Made by a program: the position numbers and the translations under genes. A DNA stretch of 50,070 nucleotides from Colivicinus sp022776215 (GTDB lineage: Bacteria > Bacillota_I > Bacilli_A > Erysipelotrichales > Erysipelotrichaceae), in NCBI GenBank assembly GCA_022776215.1, contig JALFIR010000065.1:1-50070 (forward strand), given 5' to 3'. Positions 22,788 to 29,948 of this stretch are shown one piece after another (position 1 is the first letter of the stretch; every line of letters begins with the position of its first letter). Under the pieces are notes generated by a model, which saw nothing but the letters and a program-made list of their open reading frames with translations, was not told where the DNA came from and did not search any database.

Positions 22788-23036
22788 CTATTTTTTCTCC
22801 TTCTTTAATTAGCTGTACTATTATATCAACTTTTATAACTTATCATTAGTATTTGTGTGTAAAAAAAGTAGCTAATTATTAATAAATGATGAACGCTTAC
22901 AAAACTAGGGGAGATTATATTAATAAGGAAGAGAACATATCGTTCTTTTTAACATTAATATTTTTGTATGTAAAATTGCGCATATTTGGCACTTTATTAG
23001 AAAACATGATGAAAAAGCTTGTGCTATAATACGGTC
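22788..23036. promoter_or_regulatory. Divergent ppdK/atp control region with imperfect cre
   Basis: This 249-bp gap between ppdK (minus) and atpI (plus) holds the ppdK extended -10 (22820-22828) and the atp -10 (23025-23030). On the minus strand TGTAAGCGTTCATC (22888-22901) matches the first ten positions of the cre consensus TGNNANCGNTNNCA and fails at the last two. A hairpin, AAGAGAAC/GTTCTTTT (22929-22949), ends in T-rich sequence on the plus strand. No gene is visible. Confidence 0.45.
23021..23030 (+). promoter_or_regulatory. Extended -10 promoter of atp operon
   Basis: TGCTATAAT (22-nt region ending at 23030) is an extended -10 element with TATAAT at 23025-23030. The transcription start expected seven bases later coincides with the A of the atpI ATG at 23037, so the message may be leaderless. 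No good -35 is visible. Confidence 0.6.
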
Positions 23037-23363
23037 ATGAGTAAAAGAGGTTTTTTTAGTGAGCTTGTATTAAGTTTATTAATCGCAGCCATCTTTTTAC
23101 TTATAGACTATAAGATTTCATTAGGTGTATTACTAGGATTCACCTTTTCTTTCCTAAATTATCGCCTAATTGAATATCGTTATAATCACCTAAACCATTA
23201 CAACTCTTGGGTGATTCTAGGAGCACTATTTAGCACAAGCTTATTAGCTGTTCCTCTTGTTATTAGCTTCTTATTACCGAATATATTTAATTATATTGGG
23301 GTAGTAGTAGGCTTACTTGTTATTAAGGTTAAATTGATTATCGAGGCTGTTATTAAAAAATGA
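23037..23363 (+). CDS. atpI: ATP synthase subunit I-like membrane protein
   Basis: A 108-residue protein with four hydrophobic segments (about residues 8-25, 29-45, 59-80 and 83-102), the size and topology of AtpI-type proteins that precede atpB and assist assembly of the c-ring or magnesium supply. Sequence in this family is poorly conserved, so the call rests on position and topology. The ATG at 23037 has no Shine-Dalgarno sequence and lies seven bases after the -10; an in-frame ATG at 23019 lies upstream of the -10 and is rejected. Its stop overlaps the atpB start by 4 bp. Confidence 0.75.
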   Translation: MSKRGFFSELVLSLLIAAIFLLIDYKISLGVLLGFTFSFLNYRLIEYRYNHLNHYNSWVILGALFSTSLLAVPLVISFLLPNIFNYIGVVVGLLVIKVKLIIEAVIKK

Positions 23364-24049
23364 CTATTACAATTCAAGCACACGTATTCTCTATCCTTAT
23401 TATTTCAGCTATCTTAGCTATTATTATGCTTATACTGAATAAGGCACTTAGAGAATTTGATCCCTATTCGGAGCCAAAGGGACTAGTATTATTGGCTCTA
23501 ACTGCTGTTGAAATGGTAGATAATTCAGTTAAAGCTGACGTTAATGATGAGATTTTTGATTACTTAGGTCCTTATGTTGGATACTTATGGGGCTATATCT
23601 TCTTGTCTTCGATATCAGGATTGTTTGGCAACCAAGCTGTTCCTACTGGGAACTTCTCAGTTACTTTGACTTTAGCTATTATTACTATCACGATGGTTGA
23701 AGTAAATAGTATTAAGTACAATGGTATTAAAAACTATGTTAAAGGCTTATTTGAACCAATGTTTTTATTTTTACCAATGAACATAATTGGTAAGATTTCA
23801 CCAGTTATTTCTATGTCAATGCGTCTTTTCGCTAATGTTTTAGCTGGAACAATCATTATGACATTGTTCTATACGTTCTCAGGGTATGTATCTAGTCTTA
23901 TTCCACTAATTGGAAAATTTGACTTTGTGGGTGTAGCTTTAGCTCCCGTACTTCATTCATACTTTGACTTAATTTCTAGTTTGTTGCAGACGTTTATCTT
24001 TACGTCTTTAACAATAATATTTATCGGAAAAGAATTGCCAGAAAAATAA
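23360..24049 (+). CDS. atpB: ATP synthase F0 subunit a
   Basis: Subunit a (229 residues) is the membrane stator that forms the two ion half-channels next to the c-ring. The essential Arg lies in SMSMRLFANVLAGTII (helix 5), the diagnostic block. PTGNFSVTLTLAIIT and the final helix segment LQTFIFTSLTIIFIG are also family features. Five to six hydrophobic segments are visible. It overlaps atpI by 4 bp and is followed after 13 bp by atpE with a strong AGGAGG site, the classic way to raise synthesis of the c subunit. Given the sodium-type c subunit, this subunit probably conducts Na+. Confidence 0.95.
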   Translation: MTITIQAHVFSILIISAILAIIMLILNKALREFDPYSEPKGLVLLALTAVEMVDNSVKADVNDEIFDYLGPYVGYLWGYIFLSSISGLFGNQAVPTGNFSVTLTLAIITITMVEVNSIKYNGIKNYVKGLFEPMFLFLPMNIIGKISPVISMSMRLFANVLAGTIIMTLFYTFSGYVSSLIPLIGKFDFVGVALAPVLHSYFDLISSLLQTFIFTSLTIIFIGKELPEK

Positions 24050-24062
24050 GGAGGTTTTATTT

Positions 24063-24293
24063 ATGGAATTAGAAAGAGGATTAATCGCAATCGCTGCTGC
24101 TATTGCAGTATTCACAGGTTTTGGTACTGCATTAGGTGAAGGTAATGTAGGTGCAAAGGCTGTAGAAGCAATTGGTAAGAACCCAGATGCTGCTGATAAG
24201 ATTAGATCACAAGCAATCGTTGGTGCTGCCATTTCAGAAACTTGTGCTATCTACGGTCTATTAATTTCTTTATTGTTGATTTTCGTTTACTAA
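24063..24293 (+). CDS. atpE: ATP synthase F0 subunit c, two-carboxylate (sodium) type
   Basis: A 76-residue hairpin of two membrane helices joined by the polar loop KNPDA. The ion-binding Glu59 lies in helix 2 in SETCAIYG. The sequence matches sodium-binding c subunits at the ligand positions: Glu26 stands where Ilyobacter has Gln32, Ile57 at Val63, Glu59 at Glu65, Thr60 at Ser66, and Tyr64 at Tyr70, with a constant offset of six. Glu at both key positions is the two-carboxylate motif described for the Fusobacterium nucleatum Na+ ATP synthase. A perfect AGGAGG site precedes the gene. Sodium coupling is inferred from these residues, not measured. Confidence 0.96.
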   Translation: MELERGLIAIAAAIAVFTGFGTALGEGNVGAKAVEAIGKNPDAADKIRSQAIVGAAISETCAIYGLLISLLLIFVY

Positions 24294-24311
24294 GGATCAA
24301 AAGGGTAAGAG

Positions 24312-24812
24312 ATGACTTTTGATATTCAAGGTGTACTATTTCCCAATTGGATCACAATGCTTGTCCAGCTTTGTTCAACGTTGGTTCTATTTTTGTTATG
24401 TAAGAAGTTATTATGGAAGCCTGCTAGAGACATTCTAGCTAAAAGAAGAGATAAGATGAATGAGAATCTTATGTCTAGTCAAAAGTTAAGAGAAGATGCT
24501 TCTGTTGAACTTGATAAGGCAAAAGAAGAATTAGAACATGCTCGTAACAGATCTGGTGAAATAGTTGAGAGTGCTCGTAAAGAGGCTGAAAATCTAAGAG
24601 CTGAGATTGTTAATAAGGCTAATAGTGAGGCTAGTGCTAAGTTGGCTTTAGCTGATAAGGAAATCGAACAAAAAGAAAGGGATGCTCAAGATAGAATCCA
24701 CGATGAAATGGTCGATGTTGCGATGGCTGCTGTTAGTAAACTTATGCAAGATAAAGCTACTTCTAGCGATGATAAGAAGGCTATTGAAGACTTTATTGGA
24801 GAGAAGAAATGA
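24312..24812 (+). CDS. atpF: ATP synthase F0 subunit b
   Basis: A 166-residue stalk subunit. One N-terminal membrane helix (WITMLVQLCSTLVLFLLCKKLLW, about residues 13-35) is followed by a long charged alpha-helical coiled coil rich in Glu, Lys and Ala that dimerises and reaches to F1. KLLWKPARDIL is the conserved membrane-exit segment (usual form FLxKP). It lies 18 bp after atpE and its TGA overlaps the atpH ATG (ATGA), so stator subunits b and delta are translated together. Confidence 0.94.
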   Translation: MTFDIQGVLFPNWITMLVQLCSTLVLFLLCKKLLWKPARDILAKRRDKMNENLMSSQKLREDASVELDKAKEELEHARNRSGEIVESARKEAENLRAEIVNKANSEASAKLALADKEIEQKERDAQDRIHDEMVDVAMAAVSKLMQDKATSSDDKKAIEDFIGEKK

Positions 24813-25354
24813 GTGTTTTAGCTAAGCGTTATGGTGAAGGACTTTTCTCTTTAGCACTTGAAAAAAATAAGGTAGCTGAATATAGGGAACAAATTGATTT
24901 TGTTAAGGTAACTTTTGATGAATCTAATGTGCTTCCTTTTATAAAAAGCTATAAGGTTTCTAAAGAGGAGAAAAAAGATCTTGTTAAGAATGCATTTGAT
25001 AAGCATGTAGATCAATATGTCTTGAATTTCTTATTCTTGCTTATTGATAAAGATCGCATGGTTTATTATGATGACATTTTTGATGAATTTCATAAGCTTT
25101 GTAACGAACAATTAAAGATAAAAGAAGGCATTATTGAAACGGCTAGAGAACTAGATGAAGAGTCAATTAAGAAACTTGAGAAAGCCTTAAGTGATGGTGA
25201 ATATACTGTAGTTCTTAAACCAAAAATCAATAAGGACCTTATTTCAGGTTTCCGTGTGACTATTGAAGAAAAGGTAATCGATAACACGATGAAACAAAGG
25301 ATTAAACAGATGGAAGAGATTTTAAAGAGAAAGGATGGTGTCTATGGAGCTTAA
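24809..25354 (+). CDS. atpH: ATP synthase F1 subunit delta
   Basis: A 181-residue peripheral subunit (called delta in bacteria, OSCP in mitochondria) that fastens the b stalk to the top of F1. The N-terminal helical domain starts AKRYGEGLFSLALEK, a typical opening (A-x-x-YA-x-ALF). The C-terminal part LVLKPKINKDLISGFRVTIEEKVID-like segment around residues 130-155 corresponds to the conserved G-G-x-x-I-x-x-G block. It overlaps atpF by 4 bp and atpA by 11 bp. Confidence 0.93.
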   Translation: MSVLAKRYGEGLFSLALEKNKVAEYREQIDFVKVTFDESNVLPFIKSYKVSKEEKKDLVKNAFDKHVDQYVLNFLFLLIDKDRMVYYDDIFDEFHKLCNEQLKIKEGIIETARELDEESIKKLEKALSDGEYTVVLKPKINKDLISGFRVTIEEKVIDNTMKQRIKQMEEILKRKDGVYGA

Positions 25355-26864
25355 GGCAAGTGAAATTAGTGCTTTAATTAAGAAACAAATTGAGAATTAT
25401 AGTGCTGAAATTAAAGCCGACGATGTAGGTACTATCGTTAAAATTGGTGATGGTATTGCCATTATCCAAGGACTTGAAAATGCCATGTCTAGTGAACTAT
25501 TAGAATTCCCAGGTGGCGTATATGGAATGGTCCTAAATCTTGAGGAAGATAGTGTTGGTGCGGTTTTACTTGGTGATGATACTAACATCAAAGAAAATGA
25601 TGAAGTAAAAAGAACTGGTAGAATCGTTGAAGTTCCAGTAGGCGATGAGATGCTTGGTAGAGTTGTGAATGCTCTAGGACAAGCAATCGATGGCAAGGAA
25701 CCTATTAACGCTAAGAAGTTTCGTCCTGTAGAAAGAGTTGCTCCTGGTGTTATGACTCGTAAGTCAGTATGCCAACCTCTTATGACAGGTTTAAAGGTTG
25801 TTGACTCAATGATTCCTATTGGTAAGGGTCAAAGAGAATTGATCATCGGTGATAGACAAACTGGTAAGACAGCTATCGCAACTGATGCGATCATCAACCA
25901 AAAGGGTAAGAATGTAAATTGTATATATGTTGCCATTGGTCAAAAGGCAAGTACAGTTGCTCAAATTAGCGAAAAGTTAAGACAACACGGTGCTATGGAA
26001 TATACAACTATTGTATGTGCTAGTGCTAGTGAGCTTGCTCCACTTCAATATCTTGCACCTTATACAGGTTGTGCTATTGGTGAAGAGTGGATGGAACAAG
26101 GCAAGGATGTCTTAATCGTATATGATGACTTAAGTAAGCATGCGGTAGCTTATCGTACAATGTCTTTACTATTACGTCGTCCTCCAGGTAGAGAAGCTTA
26201 TCCCGGTGATGTTTTCTACTTGCATTCAAGATTGCTTGAAAGAGCTGCTAAGTTGTCTGATGAATTAGGTGGTGGTTCTTTAACTGCATTGCCTATTATT
26301 GAAACACAAGCTGGTGATATTTCTGCATATATTCCAACTAATGTAATTTCAATTACTGATGGTCAGATTTTCTTACAAACAGAATTATTCAATTCAGGTG
26401 TAAGACCTGCAGTTGACTCTGGCCTTTCTGTAAGTAGAGTAGGTAGTGCTGCTCAAACTAAGGCTATGAAGGCTGTATCAAGTTCATTAAAGCTTGATTT
26501 AGCTCAATACCATGAATTATTATCATTTGCACAATTTGGTAGTGATTTGGATGCAGCTACTAAGGCTACTATTGAAAAAGGTGCTCGTTTAACAGAACTT
26601 CTTAAGCAAGCACAATACTCACCTCTTTCAATGGGTGAACAAGTATTATCTTTATTTGCTGCTAAGTATGGTTTCTTAAAGGAGCTTCCTATTGAAAAAG
26701 TAAGAGACTTTGAAACTTATATGCTTAAGACTTATAAGGAAAAGTATAGTGATCTTGTTAAGGAGATTGAAGAGAAACAAATTTTATCTGATGAGCTAGT
26801 TGCTAAGTTGAAAGATGCTACTGCTGCTATCTTAAAAGATTATAAAGAAATTTATGGTGCTTAA
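25344..26864 (+). CDS. atpA: ATP synthase F1 subunit alpha
   Basis: The 506-residue non-catalytic nucleotide-binding subunit of F1. The P-loop GDRQTGKTA is at about residues 170-178, and ALPIIETQAGDISAYIPTNVISITDGQI is the highly conserved central block. The catalytic-site Arg finger lies in SVSRVGSAAQ near residue 370. The start at 25344 (MELKASEI) follows AAAGGA at a suitable distance; an ATG nine bases upstream is possible but sits too close to that site. It overlaps the atpH end by 11 bp and precedes atpG by 2 bp. Confidence 0.97.
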   Translation: MELKASEISALIKKQIENYSAEIKADDVGTIVKIGDGIAIIQGLENAMSSELLEFPGGVYGMVLNLEEDSVGAVLLGDDTNIKENDEVKRTGRIVEVPVGDEMLGRVVNALGQAIDGKEPINAKKFRPVERVAPGVMTRKSVCQPLMTGLKVVDSMIPIGKGQRELIIGDRQTGKTAIATDAIINQKGKNVNCIYVAIGQKASTVAQISEKLRQHGAMEYTTIVCASASELAPLQYLAPYTGCAIGEEWMEQGKDVLIVYDDLSKHAVAYRTMSLLLRRPPGREAYPGDVFYLHSRLLERAAKLSDELGGGSLTALPIIETQAGDISAYIPTNVISITDGQIFLQTELFNSGVRPAVDSGLSVSRVGSAAQTKAMKAVSSSLKLDLAQYHELLSFAQFGSDLDAATKATIEKGARLTELLKQAQYSPLSMGEQVLSLFAAKYGFLKELPIEKVRDFETYMLKTYKEKYSDLVKEIEEKQILSDELVAKLKDATAAILKDYKEIYGA

Positions 26865-26866
26865 TT

Positions 26867-27706
26867 ATGGCAGGGAATAAAGCAGCTATTAAATCTAGAA
26901 TTAAGTCAATTAATTCTACTAAGAAGATCACTGGTGCCATGGAACTTATTTCTAATGTCAAATTGACTAAGAATCGTTCTTTGATGCTTAAGAATAGAAC
27001 CTATGCAGGTGCTTTGGAAGATATGGTTGCGAATATGCTTAGTGGTGAGATGATTAGTGAAAACGATTATCTAACTACTAAGGATGCCAAAGAAAAATTA
27101 TATTTTGTGTTTACAAGTGATATGGGCTTGTGTGGTGGTTACAATATCAACATTGAAAAGCTTATTAAAGAGACTGTTTCTAAAGATGACTATATTATCT
27201 TTATTGGAAACAAGAGCTATGCTTCTATTAAAAAACTTGGCTACAACATCATTAATGAGATGACAAGCTCTGATACTGCCGATTATATGCTTATTAAAGA
27301 ATTTGCAGATAAGGCATTAGAGATGTATCGCTTGAACAAGATTAATTCAATTAATGTTATCTACACTTGTTTTGTCAACAACATCAACTTCAAGGCTACA
27401 GTATTCTCAGTGTTGCCTGGTGAAAAGAAGGAAGATGAAAAAAGAGAATATAAGCAGATTGAATTTGAACCAAGTGCGGATGAAATCCTTAAGGATTTAA
27501 TTCCGATGATGGTTGAGAGTCAAATCTATTCTAAGTATCTTGAGTCTAAGACAAGTGAACATGGTAATCGTCGTTTTGCGATGGAGAATGCAACTGATAA
27601 CGCTAATGAGCTTACAGATAACTTATTGTTAGCTTATAACCAGGCAAGACAGGCCGCAATTACTCAGGAGATTACTGAGATTGTATCTGGCGCTGATGCC
27701 CTATAG
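26867..27706 (+). CDS. atpG: ATP synthase F1 subunit gamma
   Basis: The 279-residue central rotor shaft. The N-terminal helix KSRIKSINSTKKITGAMEL and the C-terminal helix ENATDNANELTDNLLLAYNQ, with ARQAAITQEITEIVSGA at the end, form the coiled coil that turns inside the alpha-beta hexamer. Both are the most conserved parts of the family. TSDMGLCGGYN marks the Rossmann-like domain. It lies between atpA and atpD with gaps of 2 and 9 bp. Confidence 0.96.
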   Translation: MAGNKAAIKSRIKSINSTKKITGAMELISNVKLTKNRSLMLKNRTYAGALEDMVANMLSGEMISENDYLTTKDAKEKLYFVFTSDMGLCGGYNINIEKLIKETVSKDDYIIFIGNKSYASIKKLGYNIINEMTSSDTADYMLIKEFADKALEMYRLNKINSINVIYTCFVNNINFKATVFSVLPGEKKEDEKREYKQIEFEPSADEILKDLIPMMVESQIYSKYLESKTSEHGNRRFAMENATDNANELTDNLLLAYNQARQAAITQEITEIVSGADAL

Positions 27707-27715
27707 GAGAAATAA

Positions 27716-29116
27716 ATGGAAAATATTGGAAAAGTAGTACAAATTATTGGTCCGGTAATTGACGTTCGCTTTAGTGGTGATAATTTACCTAATCTTCATA
27801 ATGCGATTAAAATCGAAAAGGGAGATGGTACTTACCTTACAGTTGAAGTAGCTCAACACGTTGGTGATGATGTTGTTAGAACTATTTCAATGGGAGCTAC
27901 TGATGGATTTGTCCGTGGTGCTAAGGCTATCGACACAGGAAGTCCTATTTCAGTTCCAGTTGGTGATGCGGTACTAGGCAGAATGTTTAATGTCTTGGGT
28001 GATCCAATTGATGGCTTAGGTGAGGTTGTTACTGATAAGTATATGCCAATTCACCGTAATGCGCCTTCTTTTGATGAACAAAAGACAAGTGCCGAGATTT
28101 TAGAAACAGGTATTAAAGTTATTGACTTACTATGTCCTTATGCAAGAGGTGGTAAGATTGGTCTATTCGGTGGTGCCGGTGTTGGTAAGACCGTATTGAT
28201 GCAAGAATTAATCCACAATATTGCGACTGAACATGGTGGTCGTTCTGTTGTTGCTGGTGTTGGTGAAAGAACAAGAGAAGGCAACGACATGTATTTTGAA
28301 ATGAAAGAATCAGGAGTTCTTGATAAGACTGTACTAGTTTATGGTCAGATGAATGAACCACCTGGTGCTAGAATGAGAGTTGCCCTAAGTGGATTAACTA
28401 TGGCTGAGTATTTCAGAGATGTAGAGAAACAAGACGTTCTATTATTCATCGATAACATCTTTAGATTCACTCAAGCAGGTAGTGAGGTTTCTGCCCTTCT
28501 TGGTCGTATGCCAAGTGCTGTAGGTTATCAACCAACACTAGCTACTGAAATGGGACAATTACAAGAAAGAATCACTTCTACAAAAGAAGGTTCTATCACA
28601 TCTGTGCAGGCAATTTATGTTCCAGCTGATGACTTGACTGACCCAGCTCCAGCTACAACTTTCTCACATCTAGATGCTAAGACAGTTCTAGATAGAGGTA
28701 TTGCAGCATTGGGTATCTATCCAGCTGTTGACCCACTTGAATCAAGTTCTAGAATGCTTGATCCACTAATTGTAGGTGAGGAACACTATAAGGTTGCTAG
28801 AGGTGTACAAGAATTACTTCAAAGATATAAAGAGTTACAAGATATTATCGCTATCTTAGGTATGGATGAATTGTCTGAAGAAGATAAGATTATCGTAAAC
28901 CGTGCTAGAAGAGCTCGTAACTTCTTATCTCAACCATTCTCTGTAGCTACTCAATTCTCAGGACTTGAAGGAAAGTATGTAAAGATTGAGGATACTGTTA
29001 GAAGCTTCAAGGAACTTCTTGAAGGTAAGTATGATGATCTTCCAGAACTTGCTTTCATGTCTGTAGGCGCTATTGAAGAAGTAAGAGAAAAAGCTAAGGT
29101 ACTTTCAAATGATTAA
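27716..29116 (+). CDS. atpD: ATP synthase F1 subunit beta
   Basis: The 466-residue catalytic subunit. The P-loop is GGAGVGKTVL (about residues 152-161), the catalytic Glu lies in GVGERTREG, Walker B in VLLFIDNIFRF, and the conformational lever in the DELSEED-type segment (MDELSEEDKI, here intact). A ribosome-binding site AGGAGAAATAA precedes the ATG. The 3' end overlaps atpC by 8 bp. Confidence 0.98.
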   Translation: MENIGKVVQIIGPVIDVRFSGDNLPNLHNAIKIEKGDGTYLTVEVAQHVGDDVVRTISMGATDGFVRGAKAIDTGSPISVPVGDAVLGRMFNVLGDPIDGLGEVVTDKYMPIHRNAPSFDEQKTSAEILETGIKVIDLLCPYARGGKIGLFGGAGVGKTVLMQELIHNIATEHGGRSVVAGVGERTREGNDMYFEMKESGVLDKTVLVYGQMNEPPGARMRVALSGLTMAEYFRDVEKQDVLLFIDNIFRFTQAGSEVSALLGRMPSAVGYQPTLATEMGQLQERITSTKEGSITSVQAIYVPADDLTDPAPATTFSHLDAKTVLDRGIAALGIYPAVDPLESSSRMLDPLIVGEEHYKVARGVQELLQRYKELQDIIAILGMDELSEEDKIIVNRARRARNFLSQPFSVATQFSGLEGKYVKIEDTVRSFKELLEGKYDDLPELAFMSVGAIEEVREKAKVLSND

Positions 29117-29498
29117 GGGTCAAATCGTAACTCCTCATGGTTTATATAAGGAGTTTGAGACACCTTTTATCAATATTACTTCTAAGGATGGTGAAAGAGG
29201 TATCCTAGAGCACCATGTTCCTGTTTGTTTCATGTTAGACATTGGAAAACTAGAGACTAATGAAAATGGTGAGGATAAGGTCTATGCCATCAATGGTGGT
29301 ATGTTCTATTTTGAGAAGGGTGTCGCTAATATTCTAGTTGATACTATTGAGTCAAAAGAAGAGATTGACCTTAATAGAGCTATCGCAAGTAAGGATCGTT
29401 CATTGGAAAGACTTGAAAAGAGAGATCCTAATCTTGACTTGAAGCGTGCTGAATTAGCTTTAAGAAGAGCTATGAATCGTATTAAAATTGCATCTTAA
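29109..29498 (+). CDS. atpC: ATP synthase F1 subunit epsilon
   Basis: The 129-residue epsilon subunit binds the base of gamma and can inhibit ATP hydrolysis. The N-terminal beta sandwich contains the family pattern SKDGERGILEHHVPV (usual form xxGExGILxxHxP), and the C-terminal helical hairpin (NRAIASKDRSLERLEKR...RAELALRRAMNRI) is complete. It overlaps the atpD stop by 8 bp. A palindromic terminator containing its stop codon ends the nine-gene operon. Confidence 0.95.
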   Translation: MIKGQIVTPHGLYKEFETPFINITSKDGERGILEHHVPVCFMLDIGKLETNENGEDKVYAINGGMFYFEKGVANILVDTIESKEEIDLNRAIASKDRSLERLEKRDPNLDLKRAELALRRAMNRIKIAS

Positions 29499-29511
29499 GA
29501 TGCAATTTTTT
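29484..29511 (+). terminator. Terminator of atp operon
   Basis: A perfect 13-bp-arm palindrome centred between 29496 and 29497 includes the atpC stop codon and runs into TTTTTT. Its symmetry means the minus strand also forms the hairpin. Confidence 0.9.
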
Positions 29512-29538
29512 ATGTCAACTTGGCTTAATCATAAATAT

Positions 29539-29554
29539 ATGTAAGCGTTTACAT
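29539..29554 (+). promoter_or_regulatory. Perfect cre (CcpA) box
   Basis: ATGTAAGCGTTTACAT is a full 16-bp palindrome and matches the catabolite-responsive element consensus TGNNANCGNTNNCA at every fixed position. It overlaps the -35 (29548-29553) of the promoter of the secreted protein and orphan permeases, so CcpA binding should repress them when a preferred sugar is present. Confidence 0.85.
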
Positions 29555-29576
29555 TTATTGATGATTATGTTATATA
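29548..29576 (+). promoter_or_regulatory. Promoter of secreted protein/orphan permeases
   Basis: TTTACA (29548-29553), a 17-bp spacer and TATATA (29571-29576) form a promoter 26 bp before the ATG at 29602, with AAGGAGG in between. The -35 is part of the cre palindrome. Confidence 0.75.
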
Positions 29577-29601
29577 TAAATTATAAGAAGGAGGATTTAT
29601 T

Positions 29602-29943
29602 ATGTTTAAAAAAATTTGTTTATCATTAATTGTTTTGATGCTTGTGGGTACTTTCAATTTTAACTTATTCGCTCAAGACAATACTGTTATTCCTTGTGGA
29701 GCCTATGTTCCATTTAGTAGAACATTTACCGTTCCTCAGAAAACAGATACTACAATCACTGTTGAAGGTAGTTATGAAAGAGTCAATGGTGTTGCCACAA
29801 ATATTGATGTTACAAGATGTTATGCTAGTAACTCCTCTGTAACCATTGATGGCGTTTATCCTTTCCAAAACGGTTGGAATATTACTATAGATGTTTATTA
29901 CCGGTACTTAGGTAATTTATATGTTTATACGGTATCTGCATAG
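29602..29943 (+). CDS. Small secreted protein ahead of orphan permeases
   Basis: A 113-residue protein with a clear signal peptide (MFKK, core ICLSLIVLMLVGTFNF, probable cut after LFA at residue 24). The mature part of about 89 residues is rich in Thr, Val and Tyr with alternating hydrophobics, so probably all-beta, and has two Cys (in IPCGAY and TRCYAS) that could form one disulfide. I do not recognise the family. The start follows AAGGAGG. It is first in an operon with two FtsX-like permeases (the next ATG is 5 bp past its stop) and is controlled by a cre box. It might be an exported substrate, a sensor ligand or an accessory subunit of the transporter. Confidence 0.7.
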   Translation: MFKKICLSLIVLMLVGTFNFNLFAQDNTVIPCGAYVPFSRTFTVPQKTDTTITVEGSYERVNGVATNIDVTRCYASNSSVTIDGVYPFQNGWNITIDVYYRYLGNLYVYTVSA

Positions 29944-29948
29944 GTAAT

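Noticed and set aside
22929..22949. Hairpin AAGAGAAC/GTTCTTTT as terminator of a small RNA
   Set aside because: The stem is AT-rich and no promoter or gene lies ahead of it on the plus strand, so it is only mentioned within the control region.
28119..28361. Minus-strand open frame opposite atpD, and similar ones opposite atpA, ppdK and ligA
   Set aside because: Shadow frames of highly conserved genes, with no ribosome-binding sites and low-complexity translations.
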